Notes: generated by a model from the sequence alone, not told the origin. A DNA stretch of 6,153 nucleotides from Vampirovibrionales bacterium (GCA_025451145.1 JANWKX010000124.1:1-6153); one strand, 5' to 3'; counted from the stretch's first letter, positions 1-6,103 are shown. Translations and numbers: made by a program.

Positions 1-2
1 GC

Positions 3-50
3 ATTATGAAATCAGAGTACGAAGAGCGCAAGGTCTATCTTTCCGTTTAA
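3..50 (+). CDS. Possible C-terminal tail of an upstream gene (partial)
   Basis: The frame starting at base 3 is open from the window edge to a TAA at 48-50 and encodes about 15 residues (IMKSEYEERKVYLSV). Its codons look like those of the neighbouring genes. A competing frame from base 2 is open to a TAG at 71-73 but uses more codons such as AGA, CGA and CTA. Neither is long enough to identify. If the first is real, the gene ends 4 nt before the palindrome at 54-75. This is a guess from very little sequence. Confidence 0.25.
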   Translation: MMKSEYEERKVYLSV

Positions 51-74
51 CTGATCTATATCTCGAGATATAGA
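46..74 (+). promoter_or_regulatory. Weak candidate sigma-70 promoter for the two-component operon
   Basis: TTTAAC (46-51) and TATAGA (69-74) are separated by 17 nt. They match the -35 and -10 consensus at 3/6 and 4/6. The -10 and part of the spacer lie inside the palindrome at 54-75, an arrangement that would let a bound regulator block or modulate transcription. The predicted start near base 81 gives a leader of about 43 nt. The match is weak and other placements are possible. Confidence 0.28.
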
Positions 75-75
75 T
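54..75. promoter_or_regulatory. Perfect 22-bp palindrome, candidate operator upstream of the two-component operon
   Basis: The half-site ATCTATATCTC (54-64) is followed directly by its exact reverse complement GAGATATAGAT (65-75), with CTCGAG at the centre. The symmetry stops at 53 and 76. There is no loop and no following T-run, so a protein-binding site is more likely than an intrinsic terminator. The size and symmetry suit a dimeric regulator; LuxR/FixJ-family proteins often bind palindromes of about 18-20 bp, and such a regulator is encoded at 1245-1904. Autoregulation is inference. The palindrome itself is directly visible. Confidence 0.5.
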
Positions 76-123
76 GCCTTAGTCGCCCTAGAAAATCCGG
101 GATGAGGCCAGTAAAATCATTCT

Positions 124-1248
124 ATGCTTGATAATCTTAAAAATAAGATGCTTCCAGTTTCTCCCCAAGCCCAATGGGGAGCCATTATGATGGCATTTTG
201 TGTCATTGCGCTTTTGGATTTCACCACCCCGCCTGCCTACATTCTGGCTTACCTGTATTTAATCCCCATTTTGATTTCCGTTTCCTTTTTAAACCCTCGA
301 ATTGCAAAATTGATGCTGGTATTGGCCATATTCGCAACATTACTGAATTTGGTTTTTCCCAGGAACGTCCTCAATTATCCGGCAGTTGTGACCAGCCGCT
401 TATTGGCCGCACTGGCCATCTTCATTTCGGCTTTCTTTATGGTGCGTTATATTCGCTATCACCAACAGCTCAAAACCCAGGAGCATTTACTCCTGATTGA
501 ACGCAATATGGCACAAATGAGAGAGGATTTTATTGCGACATTAACCCATGATTTGAAGACCCCACTCATTGGCGGGCAACAAACTTTAACTTATATGCGA
601 GACGGACAGTTTGGCCCTTTAACCCCAGAACAAACGGAAGTCATTGAAGCACTTTTAAGAAGCCATCAACGCCAACTCGATCTCGTCCAATCCCTGGTAT
701 CGTCCTATCGAATTGACAATATGGGAATGAACATTGAACCTGCCCTGATTGATATGGATGAACTCATTGCTGATAGTTTGACCGAAATTCAATATCTTGC
801 CTTGGAGCGAGGCATCTCAATTCACTATTTATGTAGCCAAACGCCGCCTTCGATTCAGGGGGATCCGTTTCAATTAAAGCGGGTTCTGTCAAACCTCCTG
901 CACAATGCCTTAAACTATGCCCCTGCATTTACAGAGCTTCAGGTTAAATTAACGGAACAACCCGGGCAAATTCTGGTGACCATTTCGGATCAGGGACCCG
1001 GGATTCCACCCGATGACCTAGAAAAGGTTTTCCTCAGATTTTATCGTTCGGGAGATGCCCGCCAAGTGGTCAGTACAGGATTGGGACTTTATCTGAGCCG
1101 CCAGATTATTCTGGCCCATCGTGGGGCCATTTGGGCAGAGAATGTGGCGCCCACAGGCTGTCAATTCAGTTTTACACTCCCCACAGTCCCAGAAAATGGA
1201 TCAACAGGGGCAGGACTTGAAAAGCAGGAAGAGGCAAATCTGACATGA
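124..1248 (+). CDS. Membrane-anchored sensor histidine kinase, HisKA type
   Basis: This 374-aa inner-membrane kinase should autophosphorylate on histidine and pass the phosphate to the regulator encoded directly downstream. The N-terminus has about four hydrophobic segments (roughly residues 17-31, 38-57, 62-78 and 88-107) with very short loops and no periplasmic sensor domain, so it may sense the membrane or an intramembrane ligand. A short coiled stretch (about 110-135) leads to the H-box FIATLTHDLKTPL with phosphoacceptor His142. The ATP-binding domain shows the N-box (NLLHNALNYA, about 257-266), G1 (DQGPGIP, 289-295), F-box (KVFLRFYR) and G2 (TGLGLYLS), so it looks catalytically complete. 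The last 20 or so residues are a polar tail. An in-frame TAA at 112-114 bounds the start; the ATG at 124 has only a weak, distant GATGAGG, and Met9 (148) is an alternative. The stop overlaps the next gene by 4 nt. The signal is unknown. Confidence 0.93.
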   Translation: MLDNLKNKMLPVSPQAQWGAIMMAFCVIALLDFTTPPAYILAYLYLIPILISVSFLNPRIAKLMLVLAIFATLLNLVFPRNVLNYPAVVTSRLLAALAIFISAFFMVRYIRYHQQLKTQEHLLLIERNMAQMREDFIATLTHDLKTPLIGGQQTLTYMRDGQFGPLTPEQTEVIEALLRSHQRQLDLVQSLVSSYRIDNMGMNIEPALIDMDELIADSLTEIQYLALERGISIHYLCSQTPPSIQGDPFQLKRVLSNLLHNALNYAPAFTELQVKLTEQPGQILVTISDQGPGIPPDDLEKVFLRFYRSGDARQVVSTGLGLYLSRQIILAHRGAIWAENVAPTGCQFSFTLPTVPENGSTGAGLEKQEEANLT

Positions 1249-1904
1249 TTCGGGTATTACTGGTGGAGGACGATGAAGTCTTTCGGATTGGTTTAACCAC
1301 GGCTTTAAAGCAATCCCAGAACATTGATCTGATTGGCGTCTGCTCTGACGGTAAAACAGCCCTTGAAATGGCAGAATCCAATCAACCCGATGTGGTTTTA
1401 ATGGATCTGGGTCTGCCTATTCTCAATGGCATGGAAGCCACTCGGTTTATCAAGAGCCAAATTCCTGAGGTTCGGGTCATTGCCCTAACCTCCCACACAG
1501 AGCCTCAATATGTGGATGAGATGATGCAGGCAGGCGTAGATGGCTATTGCCTGAAAGGCATCTCTACCAATCGCCTGGTTACTTTAATTGAGGAGGTCTC
1601 ACAAGGGACCTTTTGGATTGATTCGGCCATTGTTGACCAGATTCGAGGCAGATTTTCATCAACAAGCCATGGGCATGAACCATCGGCACTGGATCCATTT
1701 CCTAGCGAGGTATTAAAAAGCCTCACCGAACGTGAAGCGGAGGTTTTAGCTTTAATCGCCCAAGGTCGTAAAAACGCCGAAATTGCAGAAAGCCTTTTTA
1801 TTTCCCCGGGAACGGTCCGCGTCCATGTCCATTCCATTCTTCATAAGCTCAATGTGCGAGACCGAACAGAAGCGGCATTATTTTTTAGACACCCTCCAGC
1901 TTAA
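1245..1904 (+). CDS. NarL/FixJ-family DNA-binding response regulator
   Basis: This 219-aa transcription factor is the likely partner of the kinase just upstream, sharing its ATGA stop/start overlap, which implies translational coupling. The receiver domain (about 1-120) has the acidic pocket Glu8-Asp9-Asp10, phosphoacceptor Asp54 (in VLMDLGLP), Thr82 and Lys104. A linker of about 35 residues leads to a LuxR-type helix-turn-helix (about 158-213): LTEREAEVLALIAQGRKNAEIAESL, then the recognition region SPGTVRVHVHSILHKLNV. All key residues are present, so it should be phosphorylation-switchable. AGGAAGAGG (1226-1234) lies 10 nt before the ATG. Its targets are not shown by the sequence; the palindrome at 54-75 is one candidate. 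No convincing hairpin plus T-run terminator follows it. The family assignment is secure, the regulon is not. Confidence 0.95.
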   Translation: MIRVLLVEDDEVFRIGLTTALKQSQNIDLIGVCSDGKTALEMAESNQPDVVLMDLGLPILNGMEATRFIKSQIPEVRVIALTSHTEPQYVDEMMQAGVDGYCLKGISTNRLVTLIEEVSQGTFWIDSAIVDQIRGRFSSTSHGHEPSALDPFPSEVLKSLTEREAEVLALIAQGRKNAEIAESLFISPGTVRVHVHSILHKLNVRDRTEAALFFRHPPA

Positions 1905-1984
1905 AATCGCCTTTGACAATGGCAACTTCCGGGTAAAAAATTCGATAAAAAAATTATACTTTGTTACATATTTTGAATCATAAC

Positions 1985-2013
1985 TATAAATTCTGTATCT
2001 GAGATGGTATGAT
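1985..2013 (+). promoter_or_regulatory. Extended -10 promoter for the 125-aa gene
   Basis: TATGAT (2008-2013) is preceded by TGG (2005-2007), giving an extended -10 element. The matching -35 position (TATAAA, 1985-1990, 17-nt spacer) is poor, which an extended -10 can offset. The sequence just upstream (about 1934-1990) is very A/T-rich, as expected for an UP-like region. Transcription would start near 2020, leaving a leader of about 44 nt before the ATG at 2064. Confidence 0.5.
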
Positions 2014-2063
2014 ACGGCCTACTCAATTTAGAAACTGATGATTAATGAAGAGGACCGCCATCC

Positions 2064-2441
2064 ATGATGATTTCAGCACTGTCACCTGCCAATCGCTCCA
2101 ACGTGATGTTTAAAGGATATTCAAGGGCACAATGGGCTCAGATAGTCACGGCCAAGATTGCAAAAATGAATGATGCTCTGGCCCTTTTCGATGAACTCAA
2201 TAAACCAAACGATCAGACTAATCTGTTTTGTCGTGAAGAATATGATCAGATGGATGGCAAATATTATGCCAAAGATTCAGCATTGTTTGCGATGGCTGAA
2301 CAGCAGTTGGCAGAACTCATCCGTAAAGCGCCACAGGATGTTGTTAGGCAAATTGATGCCAGATTAAGCGACAGCTCAAAAGCGGTTCACTATACACCCT
2401 CCGATGAGGTTTTCCAGGCTCTTTTTACCAGACTGAGCTAA
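2064..2441 (+). CDS. Unrecognised small soluble protein, 125 aa
   Basis: I do not recognise this protein. It has no signal peptide, membrane segment or cysteine cluster (a single Cys56) and appears cytoplasmic and largely helical. After a variable start, residues 20-48 form a predicted amphipathic helix (SRAQWAQIVTAKIAKMNDAL...). A charged, tyrosine-containing segment follows (CREEYDQMDGKYYAKD, 56-71), then a second helical stretch (73-105), and a C-terminus ending DEVFQALFTRLS. GAAGAGGA (2047-2054) lies 9 nt before the first ATG and 12 before the second, favouring 2064. It has its own candidate promoter and is flanked by 159- and 142-nt gaps, so it is probably transcribed alone. Coding is supported by the ribosome binding site, the promoter and codon use like its neighbours; no function is suggested by context. 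Confidence 0.72.
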   Translation: MMISALSPANRSNVMFKGYSRAQWAQIVTAKIAKMNDALALFDELNKPNDQTNLFCREEYDQMDGKYYAKDSALFAMAEQQLAELIRKAPQDVVRQIDARLSDSSKAVHYTPSDEVFQALFTRLS

Positions 2442-2459
2442 TAATCTTTAATTAAAAGC

Positions 2460-2499
2460 AAAACCCTTCTTTGATCTCTATTTCGAAGAAATGAGTTTT
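2460..2499 (+). terminator. Weak A/T-rich hairpin after the 125-aa gene
   Basis: TTCTTTG (2467-2473) can pair with CGAAGAA (2484-2490), including one T:G wobble, around a 10-nt loop. AAAAC (2460-2464) can pair with GTTTT (2495-2499) outside it across a small internal loop. The stem is A/T-rich and no clean T-run follows, so this is at best a poor intrinsic terminator. It is listed because it is the only hairpin in the gap between 2442 and 2583. Confidence 0.2.
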
Positions 2500-2583
2500 A
2501 TCGTTTCACTCTGTTTAACACCTGTTTTCCATCTTGAGTGACTTTTCTTTGGATCGACCTTATAGGATGATGAAAGCTAGGTC

Positions 2584-3885
2584 ATGGATTATGGGATGGC
2601 CACGAGGATGTCCGAATTTAAAGCGCTTTATCGCCATCTACGGGATAATACGCCGATTCTCAAACAACTCAATCAAGGGGTAAAGCTGTTTCGGACTCGA
2701 AACCGCAAGATGCTGTTGCACCATATGAAAAGCCTGCTTCTCCAAAAGCGAAGCAAAACGGAACAAGAGATTAAACAGATTCTGGCCGAAGCCAGGCCTC
2801 ATCAGAAAGGCATTATTGTCTATGCCCCGGCTGTTCAATGGCGAATGCCCCTGTATCAACGTCCTCAACATCTTGCACATCGATTGGCCCAGGCTGGTTT
2901 TTTATTTTTCTACTGTAGCCCTGATCCCCTATGTGATCAGATCTCTGGCATTGACCCCTTGGCTGAAAACCTGTATTTAACAAACTATTACGATCTGGTG
3001 ATGGCGCATCTACCCCAAGGCTGGCTCTACCTTCATGCCGGCCAACCCACGATTACCCTTGAAGACCTTAAACGATACAAACAACAAGGCATCAAGATTA
3101 TTTACGACTACGTGGATGAGATTGATCCGGGGATTGTAGAGTATAACGACTTGATTCCCCAGCGCCATCGCCAGATTGATCCTAGCTGTGTCGACTTGGT
3201 CTTAACGGTCTCTGCAAAACTCTACCAGGAAATGTTAAAACGATTTCCCCCGGATAAAGTGCTCTACCACCCCAACGGGGTTGAATATGAGCACTTCCAT
3301 ATTCAACGAAAGCAAGCGTCGTGTCCTGAAGACCTTTTGCCTATTCTGTCCAAAGATCAGCCCATCATTGGATACTACGGGGCATTGGCAAAATGGCTGG
3401 ATTATGAATTGATGGCCTATGCCGCTCAACAGCGACCCCATTATCAATTTGTCTTTATTGGCCTGGATTTTGATAGATCGCTGAAGCAATTGCCCAAATT
3501 GCCCAATGTGCATTATCTGGGGGTCAAGCATTACCGGGAACTACCTCAATATGCCATCTGGTTTGATGTGGCCACCATCCCGTTCAAACATGGAGAGATT
3601 GCTAAGGCGACCTCACCGATTAAACTCTATGAATACCTGGCCTTAAACAAACCTGTGGTGGCTACCTCGGATTTGATTGAGTGCCAACAATTTAAAGGGG
3701 TCTTTATGGCGACTGATTCCACCGATTACCTTGAAAAGCTGGATGAGGCGTTGGTACAAAAATCAGATCCGGATTATCTTCAGTTGCTCGATAGTCAAGC
3801 CCAGGCCAATACTTGGGACATCAGGGCTTCTGAGATCGTCTCCCGACTGGAATGCGCTTTACAAATCAAGATGGCTCAAAAATAA
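2584..3885 (+). CDS. Glycosyltransferase, GT-B fold (family 1/4-like)
   Basis: This 433-aa enzyme probably transfers a sugar from an activated nucleotide donor to a surface polysaccharide or lipid acceptor at the cytoplasmic membrane face. The N-terminal Rossmann half begins near residue 76 (KGIIVYAPAVQW) and contains QRPQHLAHRLAQAG (92-105) and DYVDEI (175-180). The linker and C-terminal half carry HPNGVEYEHF (229-238), IGYYGALAKWLDYEL (262-276), VHYLGVKHYRELPQY (309-323) and the donor-binding SPIKLYEYLALNKPVVAT (344-361), where Glu350 is the expected nucleotide-sugar contact. The layout resembles TuaH-like glycosyltransferases, but donor and acceptor cannot be read from sequence. Residues 1-75 form a basic helical extension. 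An in-frame TAG at 2578-2580 bounds the start; the ATG at 2584 lacks a well-spaced ribosome binding site, so Met5 (2596) or Met9 (2608) are possible starts. No clear promoter was found in the gap before it. Confidence 0.9.
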   Translation: MDYGMATRMSEFKALYRHLRDNTPILKQLNQGVKLFRTRNRKMLLHHMKSLLLQKRSKTEQEIKQILAEARPHQKGIIVYAPAVQWRMPLYQRPQHLAHRLAQAGFLFFYCSPDPLCDQISGIDPLAENLYLTNYYDLVMAHLPQGWLYLHAGQPTITLEDLKRYKQQGIKIIYDYVDEIDPGIVEYNDLIPQRHRQIDPSCVDLVLTVSAKLYQEMLKRFPPDKVLYHPNGVEYEHFHIQRKQASCPEDLLPILSKDQPIIGYYGALAKWLDYELMAYAAQQRPHYQFVFIGLDFDRSLKQLPKLPNVHYLGVKHYRELPQYAIWFDVATIPFKHGEIAKATSPIKLYEYLALNKPVVATSDLIECQQFKGVFMATDSTDYLEKLDEALVQKSDPDYLQLLDSQAQANTWDIRASEIVSRLECALQIKMAQK

Positions 3886-3901
3886 CGAAGCCAACATTGG
3901 C
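3878..3901 (-). terminator. Possible weak terminator of the phosphorylase gene
   Basis: On the minus strand GCCAATGTTGGC (3901 down to 3890) forms a 4-5 bp stem with a tiny loop and is followed by TTCGTTATTTTT (3889 down to 3878). The stem is short and the T-run is interrupted, so confidence is low. It lies about 40 nt beyond the phosphorylase stop and reaches into the last codons of the convergent glycosyltransferase gene. On the plus strand the same hairpin lacks a T-run. Confidence 0.28.
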
Positions 3902-3940
3902 ATGATCTAGCCGATATCTTTTAACAGGGCCTAACTTGGG

Positions 3941-5284
3941 TTAGATACAAGCCTTTATGGAGGGCTTGGTGACAGGCTCCGTTGCCAGGAAAATGTCCTC
4001 AACCAATGGCAATATTATTGGTGGTCGTTCGCTATAGGTATAAGCCTCCTGAATCAGCTTTTTAGCCTCTTCAACCCCCATTTCGTTTGCCCACAATGTT
4101 GCTAACGTTTGACCTTTCTGAACAGCATCACCTTGTTTTGCAGAAACCACAACACCGACACTGAGATCTATTGGGGCGGATTTAGAAAGACGCCCAGCAC
4201 CAAGCACTTTTGCCGCTTGAGCAATTTTTAAGGCATGACAATGCTCGATATAGCCTGAGGCCGGTGACTTAACTTCTATGTAGTGCTGTGGATGTGGGAA
4301 GCGGCTGTAATCATCCAGCACTTGGCTATCTCCGCCTTGGGCCTGGATTAAAGCCCGAAACTTCTCCAAAGCCCTGCCAGACGTAATGGATTCCATTAGG
4401 TCAGCTTTTCCCGCTTCCAGATTGGGGACCGTTCCCGCATCCACCAGCGCCACTGCCCCGAGGACCAGACATAAGTCTTGTAAGTCTTTTGGGCCACGTC
4501 CTTTTAAGGTTTCTATGGATTCAATCACCTCAACCGTATGGCCAATAGCATTACCTAAGGGCTGATCCATCCGGGAAATGACCGTTGAAATAGAACGCCC
4601 TAGACGTTTACCGACTTCACGACAGGCTAAAGCCAGAGACTTAGCTTCGTCCAAAGTCTTCATAAATGCGCCTTCACCGACCTTGATGTCCAGGGTAATC
4701 ACCTGAGCCCCTGCCGCGATTTTCTTGGAGACAACCGACGCGGCAATCAAGGGAATGCTGGCAACGGTGGCCGTAACATCCCGCAAGGCGTAAAATAACC
4801 CATCCGCTGGGGCAAGTTCTCCGGTCTGGGAACAGAGGGCCACGCCAATGCTATTCACTTGGCATAAAAACTGCTCTGTGGGTAAACTGACATTAAACTG
4901 AGGAATCGCTTCCAACTTATCAACAGTGCCTCCGGTGTATCCCAGCCCTCGACCAGAGAGTTTCGCCACATTGACGCCGCAACTGGCTAGCAAAGGAGCC
5001 AGGATAAGCGTCGTCTTATCCCCAACACCTCCCGTGCTATGCTTATCCACGATAATCCCTTGTACCTCCGAGAAATCCAGGACCTGGCCGGATTCCACAT
5101 AGCACTGGGTCAAAGCTGTGGTCTCTTCTAAATCCAAGCCTTTAAGACAAACCGCCATGAGCCAGGCCGAGAGCTGATAATCCGGGATCGTTCCCGCCAT
5201 GGCCCCTTGAACCAAATATCGGATTTCTTCAGGTGAATGGGGCAGCCCCTGGCGCTTTTTGTCAATGATTTGAATGATATCCAT
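3941..5284 (-). CDS. pdp: Pyrimidine-nucleoside phosphorylase
   Basis: This 447-aa cytoplasmic salvage enzyme splits thymidine, deoxyuridine or uridine with phosphate into free base and (deoxy)ribose 1-phosphate. Three domains are in the usual order: a helical N-terminal domain (1-70), the glycosyltransferase family 3 core, and a C-terminal domain (about 340-432). KHSTGGVGDKTT (81-92) is the phosphate-binding loop, and SGRGLGYTGGTVDKLEAIP (110-128) is the family signature. By alignment from memory with E. coli thymidine phosphorylase, His82, Arg168, Ser183 and Lys187 correspond to substrate-binding His85, Arg171, Ser186 and Lys190. Residue 108 is Lys, as in the broader-specificity PyNP of Gram-positive bacteria, rather than the Met of E. 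coli DeoA, so uridine may also be used. Length is normal for the family. Only this ATG is available (an in-frame stop lies upstream at about 5324-5326); GGAGG at 5302-5298 is 13 nt away, rather far. No deoxyribose catabolic partner genes are adjacent. Confidence 0.96.
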   Translation of the reverse strand: MDIIQIIDKKRQGLPHSPEEIRYLVQGAMAGTIPDYQLSAWLMAVCLKGLDLEETTALTQCYVESGQVLDFSEVQGIIVDKHSTGGVGDKTTLILAPLLASCGVNVAKLSGRGLGYTGGTVDKLEAIPQFNVSLPTEQFLCQVNSIGVALCSQTGELAPADGLFYALRDVTATVASIPLIAASVVSKKIAAGAQVITLDIKVGEGAFMKTLDEAKSLALACREVGKRLGRSISTVISRMDQPLGNAIGHTVEVIESIETLKGRGPKDLQDLCLVLGAVALVDAGTVPNLEAGKADLMESITSGRALEKFRALIQAQGGDSQVLDDYSRFPHPQHYIEVKSPASGYIEHCHALKIAQAAKVLGAGRLSKSAPIDLSVGVVVSAKQGDAVQKGQTLATLWANEMGVEEAKKLIQEAYTYSERPPIILPLVEDIFLATEPVTKPSIKACI

Positions 5285-5322
5285 CCCGTTTTCTGAGCCT
5301 CCAACCTGGACGTTGTGATTTA

Positions 5323-5351
5323 TTCATACCAGATGCAGACCCTTGAGACAA
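5323..5351 (-). promoter_or_regulatory. Promoter for the phosphorylase gene
   Basis: Read on the minus strand, TTGTCT (5351-5346) and TATGAA (5328-5323) are separated by 17 nt. TGG immediately before the -10 makes it an extended -10 element. The -35 matches consensus at 4/6. Transcription would begin near 5316, giving a leader of about 32 nt. It sits back to back with the plus-strand promoter at 5392-5420 without overlapping it. Confidence 0.55.
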
Positions 5352-5391
5352 TCAATACCCTTATTTGGAAATATCGCAAGTCGTGATTAGA

Positions 5392-5420
5392 TTTACAAAT
5401 GTAGCTATTTTTGCTAGTAT
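5392..5420 (+). promoter_or_regulatory. Promoter for the DUF7768-like gene
   Basis: TTTACA (5392-5397) and TAGTAT (5415-5420) are separated by exactly 17 nt, with TGC (5412-5414) supplying an extended -10. The -35 is 5/6 to consensus. Transcription would start near 5427, only about 20 nt before the first ATG at 5447. This is among the best promoter matches in the window. Confidence 0.6.
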
Positions 5421-5446
5421 CGCACCGATTCCTAAGATATTAGGTT

Positions 5447-5959
5447 ATGGGAGAGGCAAAATTGAGAGTGAATATTTCCATTGGTCCAAGACCATCATCA
5501 GTTCTGTTTGGAAAAAAGTATGTGCAACCCAAAGGCGCAGTTGAGAAACGGGATTTGGTCATTATCGAATCCCCGTTTGCAAACCCCGATCCTCATGTGA
5601 TGCAGGATAACGTGGCATTTGCCCAAAAAAGTATGATTGATAGCCTGATGTTTCATCATGAAGCCCCGATGCTGAGTCATTTACTCTATACCCAGGTCCT
5701 CAACGAAGATGACAAACAACAGCGGGATTCAGGCATTAAGGCTGGTTTAGCTTGGCGTGAGGCGACTAAGAAGACCGTGGTCTATGGGGACCGGGGTATT
5801 TCCCAAGGGATGCAATACGGCATCCACGCAGCCACAGAAATGGGGAATCAGGTTGAATATCGCAACTTGAAGGATTGTCCACACAAGGCTGAGGTTGAGC
5901 AACTCTATCAACAGATTTCAACCAGAACCCATGGCCTAAGCGCAAGCGCCATTGCTTAA
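5447..5959 (+). CDS. DUF7768-like protein, nucleoside 2-deoxyribosyltransferase-like fold
   Basis: This protein of up to 170 aa resembles the DUF7768 family, which is related in pattern to DUF4406 and the nucleoside 2-deoxyribosyltransferase-like superfamily. Visible family features in order are a first strand with LVIIESPFANPD (37-48), Asn55 in DNVAFAQKSMIDSL, SHLLYTQVLNEDD (77-89), RDSGIKAGLAW (93-103), and VVYGDRGISQGMQYGIHAA (111-129), the ligand-pocket signature; the fold ends VEYRNL (136-141). The reaction is not established for the family; binding or cleavage of a nucleoside, nucleotide or NAD-like ligand is inferred from fold only. About 35 residues precede the first strand, and a Ser/Ala-rich tail of about 15 residues ends it. 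It is divergent from the phosphorylase with its own promoter. The ATG at 5447 is used here, but the TTG at 5462 has the better ribosome binding site. No membrane segment or signal peptide. Confidence 0.82.
   Translation: MGEAKLRVNISIGPRPSSVLFGKKYVQPKGAVEKRDLVIIESPFANPDPHVMQDNVAFAQKSMIDSLMFHHEAPMLSHLLYTQVLNEDDKQQRDSGIKAGLAWREATKKTVVYGDRGISQGMQYGIHAATEMGNQVEYRNLKDCPHKAEVEQLYQQISTRTHGLSASAIA
5449..5456 (+). promoter_or_regulatory. Ribosome binding site that may favour a downstream TTG start
   Basis: GGGAGAGG lies inside the first codons if translation starts at the ATG at 5447. It is 5 nt before an in-frame TTG at 5462 and 11 nt before an in-frame GTG at 5468. The ATG itself has only AGG two nt upstream. 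The true start may therefore be the TTG, giving a protein starting MRVNISIG and shorter by five residues. Confidence 0.45.
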
Positions 5960-5983
5960 AGCAGACTTTCAATTAAACTGAAC

Positions 5984-6010
5984 CATTGATCTCGTTGAAC
6001 AAAATCAATG
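5984..6010. repeat. 7-bp inverted repeat after the DUF7768-like gene
   Basis: CATTGAT (5984-5990) and ATCAATG (6004-6010) are exact reverse complements around a 13-nt spacer. The stem is A/T-rich and no T-run follows, so it is not a convincing terminator. It lies about 22 nt upstream of the -35 of the next promoter, so an operator is possible. Confidence 0.3.
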
Positions 6011-6031
6011 ATTCTTAGTCTCGGCTCAATT

Positions 6032-6059
6032 TTGGCTTTCGTCCGACTCACGCTATAAT
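6032..6059 (+). promoter_or_regulatory. Promoter for the gene truncated at the right edge
   Basis: TATAAT (6054-6059) is a perfect -10 consensus. TTGGCT (6032-6037), 16 nt upstream, matches the -35 at 4/6. Transcription would start near 6066, leaving a leader of about 38 nt before the ATG at 6104. Confidence 0.6.
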
Positions 6060-6103
6060 ACCCTCAAGATCCTGTGAGGCATGATGTGTGGGAGGATGGC
6101 CTG

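Noticed and set aside
1172..1381. Minus-strand open frames within the kinase/regulator and other genes (for example 1172-1381, 1544-1837, 2638-2880, 3235-3531, 5766-5972)
   Set aside because: They lie inside genes with clear protein-family matches on the other strand and have no recognisable domain or promoter of their own.
1913..1941. TTGACA at 1913-1918 as a -35 element
   Set aside because: It is a perfect -35 hexamer, but no acceptable -10 lies 16-18 nt downstream; only A-rich sequence is there.
1783..1983. 66-codon plus-strand frame running past the end of the response regulator
   Set aside because: Its first half is the out-of-frame reading of the helix-turn-helix coding region and the rest is A/T-rich spacer; no good ribosome binding site or family resemblance.
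1905..2063. Spacer checked for a terminator, small RNA or repeat array
   Set aside because: Only an A/T-rich stretch and the promoter of the next gene are visible; no stable hairpin with a T-run.
2534..2566. TTGAGT and TATAGG as a promoter for the glycosyltransferase gene
   Set aside because: The spacer is 21 nt, outside the usable range for a sigma-70 promoter, and no alternative pairing scored better.
3931..3944. Small hairpin CTAAC-TTGG-GTTAG at the end of the phosphorylase gene
   Set aside because: The 5-bp stem overlaps the stop codon and has no T-run on either strand, so it does not support a terminator.
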